NCBI GenBank assembly: GCA_012799635.1
Contig: JAAZKW010000050.1
Coordinates: forward strand, 1 to 57,381
Direction of reading: 5' to 3'
From: Mollicutes bacterium
GTDB taxonomy: Bacteria > Bacillota_I > Bacilli_A > RF39 > UBA660
Length of the DNA stretch: 57,381 nucleotides
Shown: positions 1 through 8,662 of the stretch, piece by piece
Position numbering within the stretch: position 1 is the first letter of the stretch
How the letters are laid out: each line of letters starts with the position of its first letter
Notes under the pieces: generated by a model
The model's input: the letters and a program-made list of their open reading frames with translations, nothing else
The model's database searches: none
What the model was told of the DNA's origin: nothing
Program-made: the position numbers and the translations under genes

Positions 1-66
1 TTATCTAAAACTAATAAAACTGTTAACTCTCCTTGGGCTAAATGGAACCCTAATAAGATATTTTAA
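1..66 (+). CDS. Transposase C-terminus (partial, ISNCY/IS1202-like)
   Basis: An open frame enters from the left edge and ends at TAA 64-66. It encodes about 21 residues ending SPWAKWNPNKIF. The family assignment is inferred from context: the stop is followed at once by CTGACATT-type repeats of the kind that bound this IS elsewhere in the window, and the opposite window edge holds the N-terminus of a transposase. Too little protein is present to name the family independently. Confidence 0.4.
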   Translation, partial: LSKTNKTVNSPWAKWNPNKIF

Positions 67-75
67 AAGAATGCC

Positions 76-126
76 TACTGACATTCTCTAAAAATTTCTA
101 ACTGACATTTTCAAAAAAATTTGACA
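76..126 (+). repeat. Right end of IS element (CTGACATT repeats)
   Basis: Three spaced copies of a TGACATT motif follow the transposase stop (at about 78, 101 and 122). The second copy with its A-run and TTTGACA tail shares about 26 bases with the relic at 54255-54280. This is what a multi-repeat IS terminus looks like. The outer boundary cannot be fixed without a second full copy. Confidence 0.5.
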
Positions 127-178
127 TTATAACTTGATATAAAAAGAGTCCTTAATATTTACTAACTAAAACAAAAGA

Positions 179-216
179 GATGTTCACTTAGTTAAGTGCT
201 AAGCAAACATCCCCTA
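179..216 (-). terminator. Rho-independent terminator of the tRNA operon
   Basis: Read on the minus strand, GATGTT pairs with AACATC and, inside it, CTTAG pairs with CTAAG, closing a short loop. A TCTTTTGTTTT tract follows. It sits about 35 nt after tRNA-Thr and ends the tRNA-Val/tRNA-Thr transcript. Confidence 0.7.
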
Positions 217-246
217 AATACCACATGGGCTATAATTAACTTTTAA

Positions 247-322
247 TGGTGCCGACAGAGGGAGTTGAACCCCCAACCTACTGATTACAAGTCAGTTGCG
301 CTGCCAGTTACGCTATGTCGGC
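247..322 (-). tRNA. tRNA-Thr (anticodon TGT)
   Basis: The minus strand begins GCCGACA and ends TGTCGGC plus ACCA, so the CCA tail is encoded. The anticodon arm carries loop CTTGTAA (anticodon TGT, reading ACA). The D arm (GCGTAACTGGCAGCGC) and the T arm (GGGGGTTCAACTCCC) are intact. It lies 8 nt after tRNA-Val and shares its promoter and terminator. Confidence 0.96.
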
Positions 323-329
323 AAAAAAA

Positions 330-406
330 TGGTGGGCGATGTAGGACTCGAACCTACGACCCCCTGCTTGTAAGGCAGGTGCTCTAGCCAACTGAGCTAA
401 TCGCCC
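330..406 (-). tRNA. tRNA-Val (anticodon TAC)
   Basis: The minus strand begins GGGCGAT, has D arm TAGCTCAGTTGG, anticodon loop CTTACAA (anticodon TAC, reading GTA), T arm GTAGGTTCGAGTCCTAC, and ends ATCGCCC plus encoded ACCA. It is the first gene of a two-tRNA operon whose promoter lies 27 nt upstream. Confidence 0.96.
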
Positions 407-432
407 GCAACGTCTTTTCTTAGACAATTTAG

Positions 433-461
433 ATTATACTATATAAAATATTAAAGTTCAA
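433..461 (-). promoter_or_regulatory. Promoter of the tRNA-Val/tRNA-Thr operon
   Basis: On the minus strand TTGAAC (456-461) and TATAAT (433-438) are separated by exactly 17 bases, a near-consensus sigma-A promoter directly upstream of tRNA-Val. Confidence 0.8.
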
Positions 462-490
462 TAAAAATTTCGTTTTTATAAGAAAATTAT

Positions 491-916
491 TTAATATAAA
501 ATACCTTCATCAATTGCAAAAGGAACAAAATGATCTCTAATTGCTGAGGATAATTGATATTCTTTTTCACCAAGTTTATACCAATGATATTTTAGAATTT
601 CATGATCGGGAGAAAAATAAGTATCTATTTTTTTAGTACAAATAAATATCGTCATAATAATTGTCGTTTCTGGATCAGATGCTGCCGCTTCTTTAAAACA
701 CATCACGGGAATAAGATCTTCTTCCTTTATTTCAAACCCATTATGTATCTCTTCTCCAACTTCTCTAATTGCAGCTTCTACTTCACTTTCTCCAGCTGCA
801 ACACCACCTCCAATTAAGGTCCATATATTATTCTTACTACTTCTTACAGACTGAACAATTAAAAGTTTTCCATCTTCAATAAAAGCTACCCCTATTACTT
901 TCTTCATCTTTCCCAT
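491..916 (-). CDS. NUDIX hydrolase
   Basis: A 141-residue protein with one Nudix fold. It should cleave a nucleoside diphosphate linked to another moiety, but the substrate cannot be read from the sequence. The Nudix box spans about residues 37-59: G-x5-E43, then REVGEEI, which provides the metal-binding glutamates. The usual glycine after REUxEEx is replaced by His58. The start is ATG at 916, preceded by AAGAGGATGATA. It is a single gene between the tRNA operon and a divergent helicase gene. MutT, ADP-ribose or ADP-glucose type activity all remain possible. Confidence 0.85.
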   Translation of the reverse strand: MGKMKKVIGVAFIEDGKLLIVQSVRSSKNNIWTLIGGGVAAGESEVEAAIREVGEEIHNGFEIKEEDLIPVMCFKEAAASDPETTIIMTIFICTKKIDTYFSPDHEILKYHWYKLGEKEYQLSSAIRDHFVPFAIDEGILY

Positions 917-1004
917 ATTATCATCCTCTTAACTATTGTATCAAACTTTTACAAAAAAGTCTTTGTTTGTTAAAATATATTTATGATATGAAAGAAAGGC
1001 TTTC

Positions 1005-2396
1005 ATGAACTTGCATGATTATTACCAAAATCTTGTTATTAAATCATCAGGCTCCCTTCTTGTTATCGCAGGGCCTGGTGCAGGAAAAACCACAACTATT
1101 ATAGGCAAAATAAATTATTTGCTTTCTTCTGGTATCAATAAAAATGAAATTTTACTTTTATCATTTACTAACACCTCAGTTATTGATTTAAAAAATAAAA
1201 TCAATGTCGATGTTTTTGTTACAACATTTCATAAACTTGCTATAGATATTTTAAAATTTAATAATATAACCTTTAATGTCACTAATAATAACTTACTTGA
1301 TTATATAATTGATGAATTTTTTTACTCTCTTTCATACAAAGAGAAAAAAAGATTATTAAGGTACTTAAATATTAGAAGATTTTCCGTTAATTCTCATGAA
1401 TTTATTTATATTAAGAATCTTATTAAAACTTTTATAACTTTATTTAAAACTAATAATTACAATAAAAACAATTTAATAAATATTGTTACTAATTATAAAG
1501 ACAAATACTTAATAAAAATTATACTTGTTATTTTTGATAATTATGAAAAAGAAAAACAAAGTACTAACACTTTTGATTATGATGACTTGATTATAAAAGC
1601 GACAGATATTTTAATAACTACCAAAAATTATAAAAAATTTAAATATATCATTGTCGATGAGTTTCAAGATACCTCTTTTATAAGACTTAATTTAATTAAA
1701 AAAATCTATGAATTAAATTCAGCAAAGATTATTGCTGTAGGTGATGACTTTCAATCTATTTATCATTTTTCTGGTTGTTCTCCAGAGATCTTTTTAAACT
1801 TTAAAAAACATTTCCCCGAAAGTAAAATTCATTATTTAAAATATACCTATCGCAATAGTCAAGAATTAATTAATATCGCTACTAATTTCATCAATAAAAA
1901 TTCTTTTCAATTAAAAAAAGAGATGATATCTCTTAAACGAAGAGAAAGTCCAATTGAAATAATATCTTATTTTAATCCTGTAAAAAAGCTTAAAAAATTA
2001 CTTAATAGTATAAATGGTGAAATATTAATTTTATATCGCAATAAAAAAGATTTATTTATCTATGTTGATAAAGATATCCTAATTAAAAATGATTATTTAA
2101 TCTATGATAATCGTAAATATAAACATCTTACCATTCATTCTGCTAAAGGACTTGAAGCTGAAAATGTTATTATATTAAATTGTTCTAATGAACTAATGGG
2201 GATTCCAAATAAAATAGTTTCCCATCCCATACTAAATTATGTCATCAAAAATGAGGATAACTATCCTTTTGCCGAAGAAAGAAGGGTATTTTTTGTAGCA
2301 CTAACTAGATGCAAAGAAAAAGTATATTTATTAACCCCTTTCAATAATCCATCACCCTTTATTAAAGAAATTAAAGAATTATTTTTTATTAATTAA
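1005..2396 (+). CDS. UvrD/Rep-family superfamily 1 helicase, short
   Basis: A 463-residue ATP-dependent 3'-5' DNA helicase of the UvrD type. Motif I (GPGAGKTTT) is near residue 23. Motif II (VDEFQDT) and motif III (GDDFQSIYHFSG) lie mid-protein. THSAKGLEAENV and VALTRCKEKVYLL match motifs V and VI near the C-terminus. PcrA/UvrD proteins are about 700-750 residues, so the 1B and 2B inserts are reduced here. It is transcribed alone on the plus strand after AAAGAAAGG. Its last 18 bases overlap the 3' end of the convergent glycosyltransferase gene. The role may be repair or defence; nothing nearby decides it. Confidence 0.88.
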   Translation: MNLHDYYQNLVIKSSGSLLVIAGPGAGKTTTIIGKINYLLSSGINKNEILLLSFTNTSVIDLKNKINVDVFVTTFHKLAIDILKFNNITFNVTNNNLLDYIIDEFFYSLSYKEKKRLLRYLNIRRFSVNSHEFIYIKNLIKTFITLFKTNNYNKNNLINIVTNYKDKYLIKIILVIFDNYEKEKQSTNTFDYDDLIIKATDILITTKNYKKFKYIIVDEFQDTSFIRLNLIKKIYELNSAKIIAVGDDFQSIYHFSGCSPEIFLNFKKHFPESKIHYLKYTYRNSQELINIATNFINKNSFQLKKEMISLKRRESPIEIISYFNPVKKLKKLLNSINGEILILYRNKKDLFIYVDKDILIKNDYLIYDNRKYKHLTIHSAKGLEAENVIILNCSNELMGIPNKIVSHPILNYVIKNEDNYPFAEERRVFFVALTRCKEKVYLLTPFNNPSPFIKEIKELFFIN

Positions 2397-3554
2397 ATCC
2401 AAATAAATTTCATATGCCCCATCTACTACATCATCCCATTTTTTATATAATTGTTTATGGGCATTATTAGATACCTTTTTAAGATGTTTTTCATTATTTA
2501 TAACACTTATAATCTTATTACCATAGTCTTCTACTGTATAATCAGATAAAAAACCATTCACATCATCTGTGACTGTAGCAGCAGTTGCTGTTCCTTTTAG
2601 AAATACACATGGCGTTTTTTGTGACGCTGCCTCAATTTGGACTATTGATGAAGCATCATATACTGATGGAAACAAAAATAAATCAGCTCGTGCAAAATAT
2701 GAAGCTAAAAGCTCCCTATCCATAATTTTCCCTGTTAAAATTACATCATTTTCTAAGCTAAGGTCAGAGATTTTATCTTTTAGTTTTTCTTCATCTCTTC
2801 CAGCACCAACATAAATCATTTTAAATGCCCAACTAGGCTTTTGATCTTTGATATATTTAAGACTATCAGCAATAAATAAAATGTTTTTCAAAGTGTTTAT
2901 CCTACCAACAAACAAAAACACTTTTGTTTTAGCAGTAATATTATGTAATTTATTAATTTTATCACAAGCTTTTTTAAGATCTTTTAAAGTAACCATCTCT
3001 GTTGCATTATTCATAACTCTAGGCATTGTTTTATAACCATATTCCTCATAATATATTCTAGCAACCTCACTATTAACAGCCCAGCACTCATCACATTTAT
3101 TAAAGAACCTTATCAATTTATCGGTTAGTTTTGTAGCTATTTTTTTTACTTTAACAGCCTTTTCAAAGTCCTGTTTAAATTGACTATGCATTGTTGCTAC
3201 ACAAGGTATATTATGTTCTTCTGCATATTCATATCCAGCAACGCCCAAAGTAAAAGGTGAATGAATATGTACAATATCAAGTTTGTGCTTATTTAAAATT
3301 TTTCGAAATTTCACATCTAATTTAGGTATTGGTAAAGAATAATCTAAAAGGGGCATTTTAAGAGAATGGCATCTTACCACCTTATAAGGAAATTTACTAT
3401 CATCATACTTCTTTCTAAAATATTTGGGAACAAAAACTATAACATTAGCATATTTTGAAAGTCTTCTGGCATAATTATCAATTACAAGTATTACCCCATC
3501 TGCCATTGGGTAAAACGAGTCATTAAAAATTCCAATTGTAATTTTTTTCTTCAT
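2379..3554 (-). CDS. Glycosyltransferase family 4 (glycolipid synthase-like)
   Basis: A 391-residue GT-B glycosyltransferase. The N-terminal half has FNDSFYPMADGV and the acceptor-side HIHSPFTLG. The C-terminal GT4 half has LFVGRINTLKN and FPSVYDASSIVQIEAAS, which carries the second Glu of the EX7E signature. The pattern resembles membrane-lipid glucosyltransferases (monoglucosyl-diacylglycerol synthases) and PimB-like enzymes, so a cytoplasmic-face, UDP-sugar-dependent glycolipid enzyme is likely. The start follows AAAAGGAAATTAT. It is 63 nt downstream of cysS on the same strand. Confidence 0.82.
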   Translation of the reverse strand: MKKKITIGIFNDSFYPMADGVILVIDNYARRLSKYANVIVFVPKYFRKKYDDSKFPYKVVRCHSLKMPLLDYSLPIPKLDVKFRKILNKHKLDIVHIHSPFTLGVAGYEYAEEHNIPCVATMHSQFKQDFEKAVKVKKIATKLTDKLIRFFNKCDECWAVNSEVARIYYEEYGYKTMPRVMNNATEMVTLKDLKKACDKINKLHNITAKTKVFLFVGRINTLKNILFIADSLKYIKDQKPSWAFKMIYVGAGRDEEKLKDKISDLSLENDVILTGKIMDRELLASYFARADLFLFPSVYDASSIVQIEAASQKTPCVFLKGTATAATVTDDVNGFLSDYTVEDYGNKIISVINNEKHLKKVSNNAHKQLYKKWDDVVDGAYEIYLDLINKK

Positions 3555-3617
3555 ATAATTTCCTTTTAATACTAATATATTGTATCAAGTAATAATAAAA
3601 TTTGCAAAAAAGCACTT

Positions 3618-5072
3618 TTAAAAATTACCATTTTTTTGTTTAAATGGAATATCAATATCCCACTCTGTTTTTTTACTACCATCTTTTATAATAATCCTTT
3701 TTGAATATAACTCATCTCTTATTTTATCAGCTTCATTCCAATTTTTTTCTTCTTTATATCTTTGTCTTTTTATAATCATATTATTTATCTTTTCTTCAGA
3801 GATATTATTAATCTTTAAATATTTATTTTTTATCTCTTCGATTACTTTATTTGGTTCCTGTCCAAGTAAACCCAATACTTTATATATATTAACTAATGCA
3901 TATTTTATATCTACCATTCTTTGAATATTATTTTCTTTTATTAGTTTATTAATTGTATTCACATATTCAAAGATATCAGAAATTGCAACCGAAGTATTAA
4001 AATCATTATTCATAGCTTTCCTAAAATTACTATCAATAATTTTAAAATCCTCAGAATTTTTATTAGATTTTAAATTTTTTCCTAAATCATCAATTAAATA
4101 AAATAACTTATATATATTATAAATTTTTGACTCATATATTTCAAAGATACCATCAACTATGTTCATATCAGAACGATAATTATTTTCTAAAAGGGTAATT
4201 CTTATAACCTCTGGATTATAAAGGTCTAACACCTCTTCAATCAAAATACCATTATTTAATGATTTGCTCATTTTCTGACCATTAACTTTAATTAAACCAT
4301 TATGTAACCAATATTTTGAAAACATCTTTCCAGTTAAGGATTCACTTTGAGCAATCTCATTTTCATGATGGGGAAAAATAAGGTCTCTTCCTCCACCATG
4401 AATATCAATTGTTTCTCCTAAGTACTTCATTCCCATCGCAGAACACTCAATATGCCAACCAGGTCGTCCTGGACCCCATGGTGATTCCCAATATATTTCA
4501 TCATCTTTAGCATTTTTCCATAAAGCAAAATCTTTATCATCTAATTTTCCAGGCTCAATATTTATCCTAACACCAGATAGACTATCGTCAACTATTCTAT
4601 TTGATAATTTACCATAATCTGAAAAAGATGATACCTTAAAGAAAACATCTCCATTTTCCGTGCTATAAGCATGACCTTTTTCAATCAACTTCTCTATAAA
4701 AAAAATCATATCCGAAATACATTCGGTAGCTTTTGATTCAATCGTAGGCTTATCAACAAAAAGACGTGATAATTCTTCATCAGTCTTTTTGATCGTTTTA
4801 TTAGCATAATCCATAGGATTAACACCTAATTCACGAGCCTTTATAATTATTTTGTCATCAACATCAGTATAATTTCTAACATACGTTACATCATAACCAA
4901 TATATTCTAAATATTTTTTTATCACATCAAAAATAATTGCTTGATAAGCATGGCCAATATGAGCATCTCCTGATGCGGTAATACCACAAGCATACATTTT
5001 TACTTTCCCTTCTTCTAAAGGGATGAATTCTTCTTTTTTTCGACTTAATACATTATATACTTTTAAACTCAT
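3618..5072 (-). CDS. cysS: Cysteinyl-tRNA synthetase
   Basis: A 484-residue class Ia synthetase that charges tRNA-Cys. HIGH is present (HIGHAYQ, about residues 37-43) and KMSKSLNNG provides KMSKS. Zinc ligands are visible as the N-terminal Cys of ACGITASGDAHIGH, the Cys of WHIECSAMG and the His of HHENEIAQ. The signature ACGITASGDAHIGHA departs from the usual CGPTVYDxxHIGN, which marks a divergent CysS clade. The start ATG follows ATGAGGTAGAAA. It follows the papain-like gene by 30 nt. It is the only cysS seen, so I take it as the functional enzyme. Confidence 0.95.
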   Translation of the reverse strand: MSLKVYNVLSRKKEEFIPLEEGKVKMYACGITASGDAHIGHAYQAIIFDVIKKYLEYIGYDVTYVRNYTDVDDKIIIKARELGVNPMDYANKTIKKTDEELSRLFVDKPTIESKATECISDMIFFIEKLIEKGHAYSTENGDVFFKVSSFSDYGKLSNRIVDDSLSGVRINIEPGKLDDKDFALWKNAKDDEIYWESPWGPGRPGWHIECSAMGMKYLGETIDIHGGGRDLIFPHHENEIAQSESLTGKMFSKYWLHNGLIKVNGQKMSKSLNNGILIEEVLDLYNPEVIRITLLENNYRSDMNIVDGIFEIYESKIYNIYKLFYLIDDLGKNLKSNKNSEDFKIIDSNFRKAMNNDFNTSVAISDIFEYVNTINKLIKENNIQRMVDIKYALVNIYKVLGLLGQEPNKVIEEIKNKYLKINNISEEKINNMIIKRQRYKEEKNWNEADKIRDELYSKRIIIKDGSKKTEWDIDIPFKQKNGNF

Positions 5073-5102
5073 TTTCTACCTCATAATTTCATTTATATAT
5101 AT

Positions 5103-5636
5103 TTAAAAATCTTTCAATTTCCCTTCATATATTTTGATAATGTTTGGAATCTTAGTAAAATCAATTGCGGTAACACTTGTAAAAGGTTTTTTAAATTTAT
5201 GAATACCCGATTTTTCTAAAACGCTTGCTACAAACTGAGTACAAACATAATAATATTCTCTTACCATTAAATTTTTATAAAAATATCTAAGCATTAATCC
5301 TAAAATATCATAACGATATTTATTAACATTCTTTTCAAAACAATTTAGCTCTCGTTTTAAACTATTATATTCTTCTTTTGTTACTAAAAGTTCGTATACA
5401 GCACAAGAAGTTTTATTAAATCTTTGGAAAAAAGCACTATCAAAACCATAATTTACAAATCCAGCATTAAACATATTATATTTTCCTTTTCTTCCAAAAC
5501 TATACATCTTTTTTAGTTTTGCATCAAGAGAAAGAGCAGCATGAGCATATTTATATTTTGTAAAACCCCTAACAGCTCTGCTTGCAATCGTGCCTGTAAA
5601 CATTAAAATTATATATATTTTATAATGCTTAGACAC
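5103..5636 (-). CDS. Permuted papain-like amidase (YiiX/YebB-type), GTG start
   Basis: I place the start at GTG 5636, not at an ATG further upstream: GAGGAA lies 7 nt before it, and it overlaps the glyQS stop by 8 nt (GTGTCTAA), implying translational coupling. The 177-residue product starts with a hydrophobic strand (KIYIILMFTGTIASR). It then has YAHAALSLD with the candidate catalytic His, and YYVCTQFVASVLEKSG with the candidate catalytic Cys. This His-before-Cys order fits the circularly permuted NlpC/P60 (papain-like) families. Substrate unknown; cell-wall peptide or lipid amide bonds are family precedents. Confidence 0.65.
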   Translation of the reverse strand: MSKHYKIYIILMFTGTIASRAVRGFTKYKYAHAALSLDAKLKKMYSFGRKGKYNMFNAGFVNYGFDSAFFQRFNKTSCAVYELLVTKEEYNSLKRELNCFEKNVNKYRYDILGLMLRYFYKNLMVREYYYVCTQFVASVLEKSGIHKFKKPFTSVTAIDFTKIPNIIKIYEGKLKDF

Positions 5637-7008
5637 AAATTTGTTCCTCAATATAAGATATAATATCATCTATATTAACTATATCTTGTTTCGTTGTATC
5701 TCTATTTCTAATAGTAACTGTATTATTATTTAATGTTTCATCATCAACTGTAATACAAAATGGGGTTCCAATAGCATCAGCTCTTCGATAACGTTTTCCT
5801 ATTGAACCGCTTTCATCATAACTAATAGGAAACTTTTTACTTAACATATTAAACAATTCTTCAGCTTTTTCATTATGAAGTTTTTTTATTAATGGTAACA
5901 CATTTATCTTATATGGCGCTAAATTATAATTAATTTTAAGAAGTTCTCTAGTATCACCATTATCTAAAGTCTCTTCATTATAAGCATTACAAATAACAGC
6001 AAGAAATAATCTATCAAGACCTATTGAAGGTTCTACTACATAAGGTAAATATTTTTCATGAGTTTCAGGATCTAAATAATGTAAATCTTTTCTAGAATGT
6101 TTTTCATGAACAGTTAAATCATAATCAGTACGATCTGCAATTCCCCATAATTCACCCCATCCCATTGGATATAAATATTCAATATCAGTAGTAGCTTTGC
6201 TATAAAAAGATAATTCCTCTTTAGTATGATCTCTAAAACGAAGTTTTTCTTTATCAAGACCTATTAAATATAAAAAATTAATACAATAATCTTTCCAATA
6301 TTTAAACCACTCTAAATCAGTTCCCGGTTTGCAAAAAAACTCCAATTCCATTTGTTCAAATTCTCTAGTTCTAAAAATAAAATTACCTGGAGTTACCTCA
6401 TTTCTAAATGCCTTACCTGTTTGACATATACCAAAAGGAATTTTAGCTCGCATTGCTCTTTCTACATTTTTAAAGTTAACAAAAATGCCTTGAGCAGTTT
6501 CTCCACGTAGATAAACGGTGCTTTTACTTTCATCAACTACACCTATTTTAGTTTCAAATAATAAATTGAACTTTCTTACTGGAGTAAAGTCGCTTTTTTT
6601 ACATGTAGGACAAACAACTTTATTATCGGTAATGTATTTTTCAATTTTTTCATTTGACCATCCATCAGCAGTTTCTTTTCCCTTAGTAAATTCTGAAATC
6701 AAATGGTCAGCACGATGTCTAGCTTTGCATTTTTTACAATCAATTAAAGGATCAGCAAAAGATGCGACATGTCCTGATGCAATCCACACATTTGGATTCA
6801 TAATAATAGCCGCATCAAGGCCATAATTTAATTTGTTTTCTGTTATAAATTTTTGTTTCCAAAAATTTCTAATATTTTCTTTTAACATTGTTCCTAAAGG
6901 ACCATAATCCCAAGAATTAGAAAGACCACCATATATCTCGCTTCCTTGAAATATAAAACCATAATTCTTAGCATAATTTACAACTTTTTCCATTGTTAAA
7001 TTTTCCAT
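5629..7008 (-). CDS. glyQS: Glycyl-tRNA synthetase, single-chain type
   Basis: A 459-residue class II synthetase of the homodimeric type, not the alpha2beta2 GlyQ/GlyS type. The N-terminus has QGSEIYGGLSNSWDYGPLG. A Cys4 zinc knuckle is formed by DCKKCKARH and CPTCKKS. Motif 2 is FRTREFEQMELEFF, and the C-terminal anticodon-binding region carries SIGKRYRRADAIGTPFC. The start follows AAGGAGGAAATT. Upstream lies a promoter with a roughly 190-nt structured leader. The next gene's GTG overlaps the stop codon. Confidence 0.96.
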   Translation of the reverse strand: MENLTMEKVVNYAKNYGFIFQGSEIYGGLSNSWDYGPLGTMLKENIRNFWKQKFITENKLNYGLDAAIIMNPNVWIASGHVASFADPLIDCKKCKARHRADHLISEFTKGKETADGWSNEKIEKYITDNKVVCPTCKKSDFTPVRKFNLLFETKIGVVDESKSTVYLRGETAQGIFVNFKNVERAMRAKIPFGICQTGKAFRNEVTPGNFIFRTREFEQMELEFFCKPGTDLEWFKYWKDYCINFLYLIGLDKEKLRFRDHTKEELSFYSKATTDIEYLYPMGWGELWGIADRTDYDLTVHEKHSRKDLHYLDPETHEKYLPYVVEPSIGLDRLFLAVICNAYNEETLDNGDTRELLKINYNLAPYKINVLPLIKKLHNEKAEELFNMLSKKFPISYDESGSIGKRYRRADAIGTPFCITVDDETLNNNTVTIRNRDTTKQDIVNIDDIISYIEEQICV

Positions 7009-7021
7009 AATTTCCTCCTTA

Positions 7022-7206
7022 TAAAATAAAAAACCCCTGTAAATACATAGGGATGAATTTGTATCCGCAGTATCTCCCTATTTATTCACAAAAGGGATCT
7101 CTTTTCTTGCCTACATTCCACTTTTTGTTATTTTCCTTATTTTATAATAGTTTGTGAGTGTTTCTTAATATACAGCCATTGCCCGAGTCATCCCTGCTTA
7201 CACAAT
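7022..7206 (-). promoter_or_regulatory. T-box-like leader of glyQS (degenerate)
   Basis: On the minus strand AATAGGG can pair with CCCTATg around a bulge reading GATACTGCGG, which matches the T-box core ACCGCGG imperfectly. The competing hairpin CCCTATGT/ACAGGGG runs into T6, so an antiterminator/terminator switch is visible. The UGGN bases that pair with the tRNA acceptor are not conserved (AGAT), and no canonical Stem I is clear, although GGC (Gly) occurs twice. The 5' element AGGGATGA (complement of 7188-7195) is fully complementary to TCATCCCT in the terminator (complement of 7049-7056), a second alternative pairing. Confidence 0.55.
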
Positions 7207-7210
7207 TAAC

Positions 7211-7239
7211 ATTATATATAATATCAACTATTTTTACAA
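7211..7239 (-). promoter_or_regulatory. Promoter of glyQS leader
   Basis: TTGTAA (7234-7239) and TATAAT (7211-7216) on the minus strand are spaced 17 bases apart. Transcription would start near 7204, leaving a leader of about 190 nt. Confidence 0.75.
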
Positions 7240-7248
7240 GTTTTTTTG

Positions 7249-7857
7249 CTACTTTGTTAATTTTCTATTAAAATCTTCTTTTAACTTTAGTTTGCTAATA
7301 TAGCAATCACTACAAAGAGGGATATACTTTATATTATCAATTCCATCAATTGCAACAACATCTCCCTCACGAGTAAATTCTTCATTTACTACACGGGCAT
7401 TCATATTTGCTATATTACCACAAGGACATCTTGTTATGAGCTCTGTTTTACTATCAGCATAACCAAACAAAGCACAGCTACCTTCAAAAGGAATACCTCT
7501 AAAATCAGTTTTTAAACCATAACAAAAAACCTGAACATCTTTTAGATGAGCTATTAACCACAGTTCTTTAATTTGGCTAGCGGATAAAAATTGTGCTTCA
7601 TCAACAAAAATTGCTTTGGCCTTTTGAATCATTGATAAATTTTTTTTATCTGTAAACGATTCTTCTGGGGAAATTAAAATATCAACATCTATTGAATCAC
7701 CAATTCGAGATATTATTTTATTACCGCCTTTTTTATCAACTAGCGGTTTTATTACAATTATATTATGCTCATTTTTACGATAATTAAATACATCCTGTAA
7801 TAACTTACTGGTTTTACCCGCTTCCATTACACCATAAATATAACTTAAATCAGCCAT
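7249..7857 (-). CDS. tdk: Thymidine kinase, type II
   Basis: A 202-residue enzyme that phosphorylates thymidine to dTMP in the salvage pathway. The P-loop is YGVMEAGKTS (the family usually has GPMFSGKS/T). FVDEAQFL is the Walker B/catalytic segment, and KTDFRGIPFEGS is the thymidine-binding lasso region. CPCG plus a later CSDC are the structural zinc ligands. The start is the ATG at 7857 because GGAGG sits 7 nt upstream; an upstream in-frame GTG at 7872 is part of that RBS. It ends just before the glyQS promoter. Confidence 0.92.
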   Translation of the reverse strand: MADLSYIYGVMEAGKTSKLLQDVFNYRKNEHNIIVIKPLVDKKGGNKIISRIGDSIDVDILISPEESFTDKKNLSMIQKAKAIFVDEAQFLSASQIKELWLIAHLKDVQVFCYGLKTDFRGIPFEGSCALFGYADSKTELITRCPCGNIANMNARVVNEEFTREGDVVAIDGIDNIKYIPLCSDCYISKLKLKEDFNRKLTK

Positions 7858-7928
7858 AACAATTACCTCCACCCTATGTTAATATTAAGCTTTAAATAAA
7901 AATATATCAAGGCTGATAGACATAACAT

Positions 7929-8648
7929 TTACAAAAGTGTAATCTTCTTTTTTATATCAATATATATTCCTGTCATATTATCATAATAATCCATAAGAAA
8001 CTTATTAATTGTTTTTTTATATTCTTCTTTAACATTGATAGTACTAATAGATTTTATATCTACATAATAATATAGTCTTATAAGTTTAATAACTTTAGGG
8101 TCTACTATTAATTGATTTTCTATACAATTTTTACATATAAAACCACCACTTGAACCATCAATTGTAACTATCTTAGTTTGATTATTACATTTAACACAAC
8201 TATTTAAATCAAGACCAACACCTAAAAAAGGAAGATATTTAAGTTCTAATATATTTGTAATTGTCATTGGATCTAAACCTTCATTTATTTTTATGATAGA
8301 GTTAATAAATAAATCAAAAACATTTTTATCAGTCTGTCTAATAATTTGTGATGTAAGTTTAGATATATAAGTAATGTAATTAATTAATAAAAGATCTTTT
8401 TTTATAAAAGAAAGATTATCAATAATATCAACATTTATTAAACTTGATAATTTATCTTTTTTATAATAAATATGAAAATAGCCATATGTGAAAACTTGTG
8501 TAAAAGCTCTAAGTTTTGATTTCATTGACTTAGCTCCCTTACACATTATTCCTATAAGGCCTTTTTCTTCAGTATAAACATTTATTATTTTACTTGTTTC
8601 TCCATAAGATGTTTCATTTAATACAAAACCCTTTACCTTAGTTATCAT
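7929..8648 (-). CDS. recO: DNA repair protein RecO
   Basis: A 239-residue protein with an N-terminal OB fold (VKGFVLNETSYGETSKIINVYTEE) and the RecO C-terminal helical domain with a zinc-binding Cys4 element (CVKCNNQ...FICKNC). RecO anneals ssDNA and, with RecF and RecR, loads RecA onto SSB-coated DNA. It lies 14 nt downstream of era, the classical era-recO order in Bacillota, which supports the call. Confidence 0.93.
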   Translation of the reverse strand: MITKVKGFVLNETSYGETSKIINVYTEEKGLIGIMCKGAKSMKSKLRAFTQVFTYGYFHIYYKKDKLSSLINVDIIDNLSFIKKDLLLINYITYISKLTSQIIRQTDKNVFDLFINSIIKINEGLDPMTITNILELKYLPFLGVGLDLNSCVKCNNQTKIVTIDGSSGGFICKNCIENQLIVDPKVIKLIRLYYYVDIKSISTINVKEEYKKTINKFLMDYYDNMTGIYIDIKKKITLL

Positions 8649-8662
8649 ATACTACCTTTAAT

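Noticed and set aside
2379-2396. Convergent 18-bp overlap of the helicase and glycosyltransferase genes as antisense control
   Set aside because: Short overlaps of convergent genes are common in compact genomes, and no terminator or antisense structure is seen.
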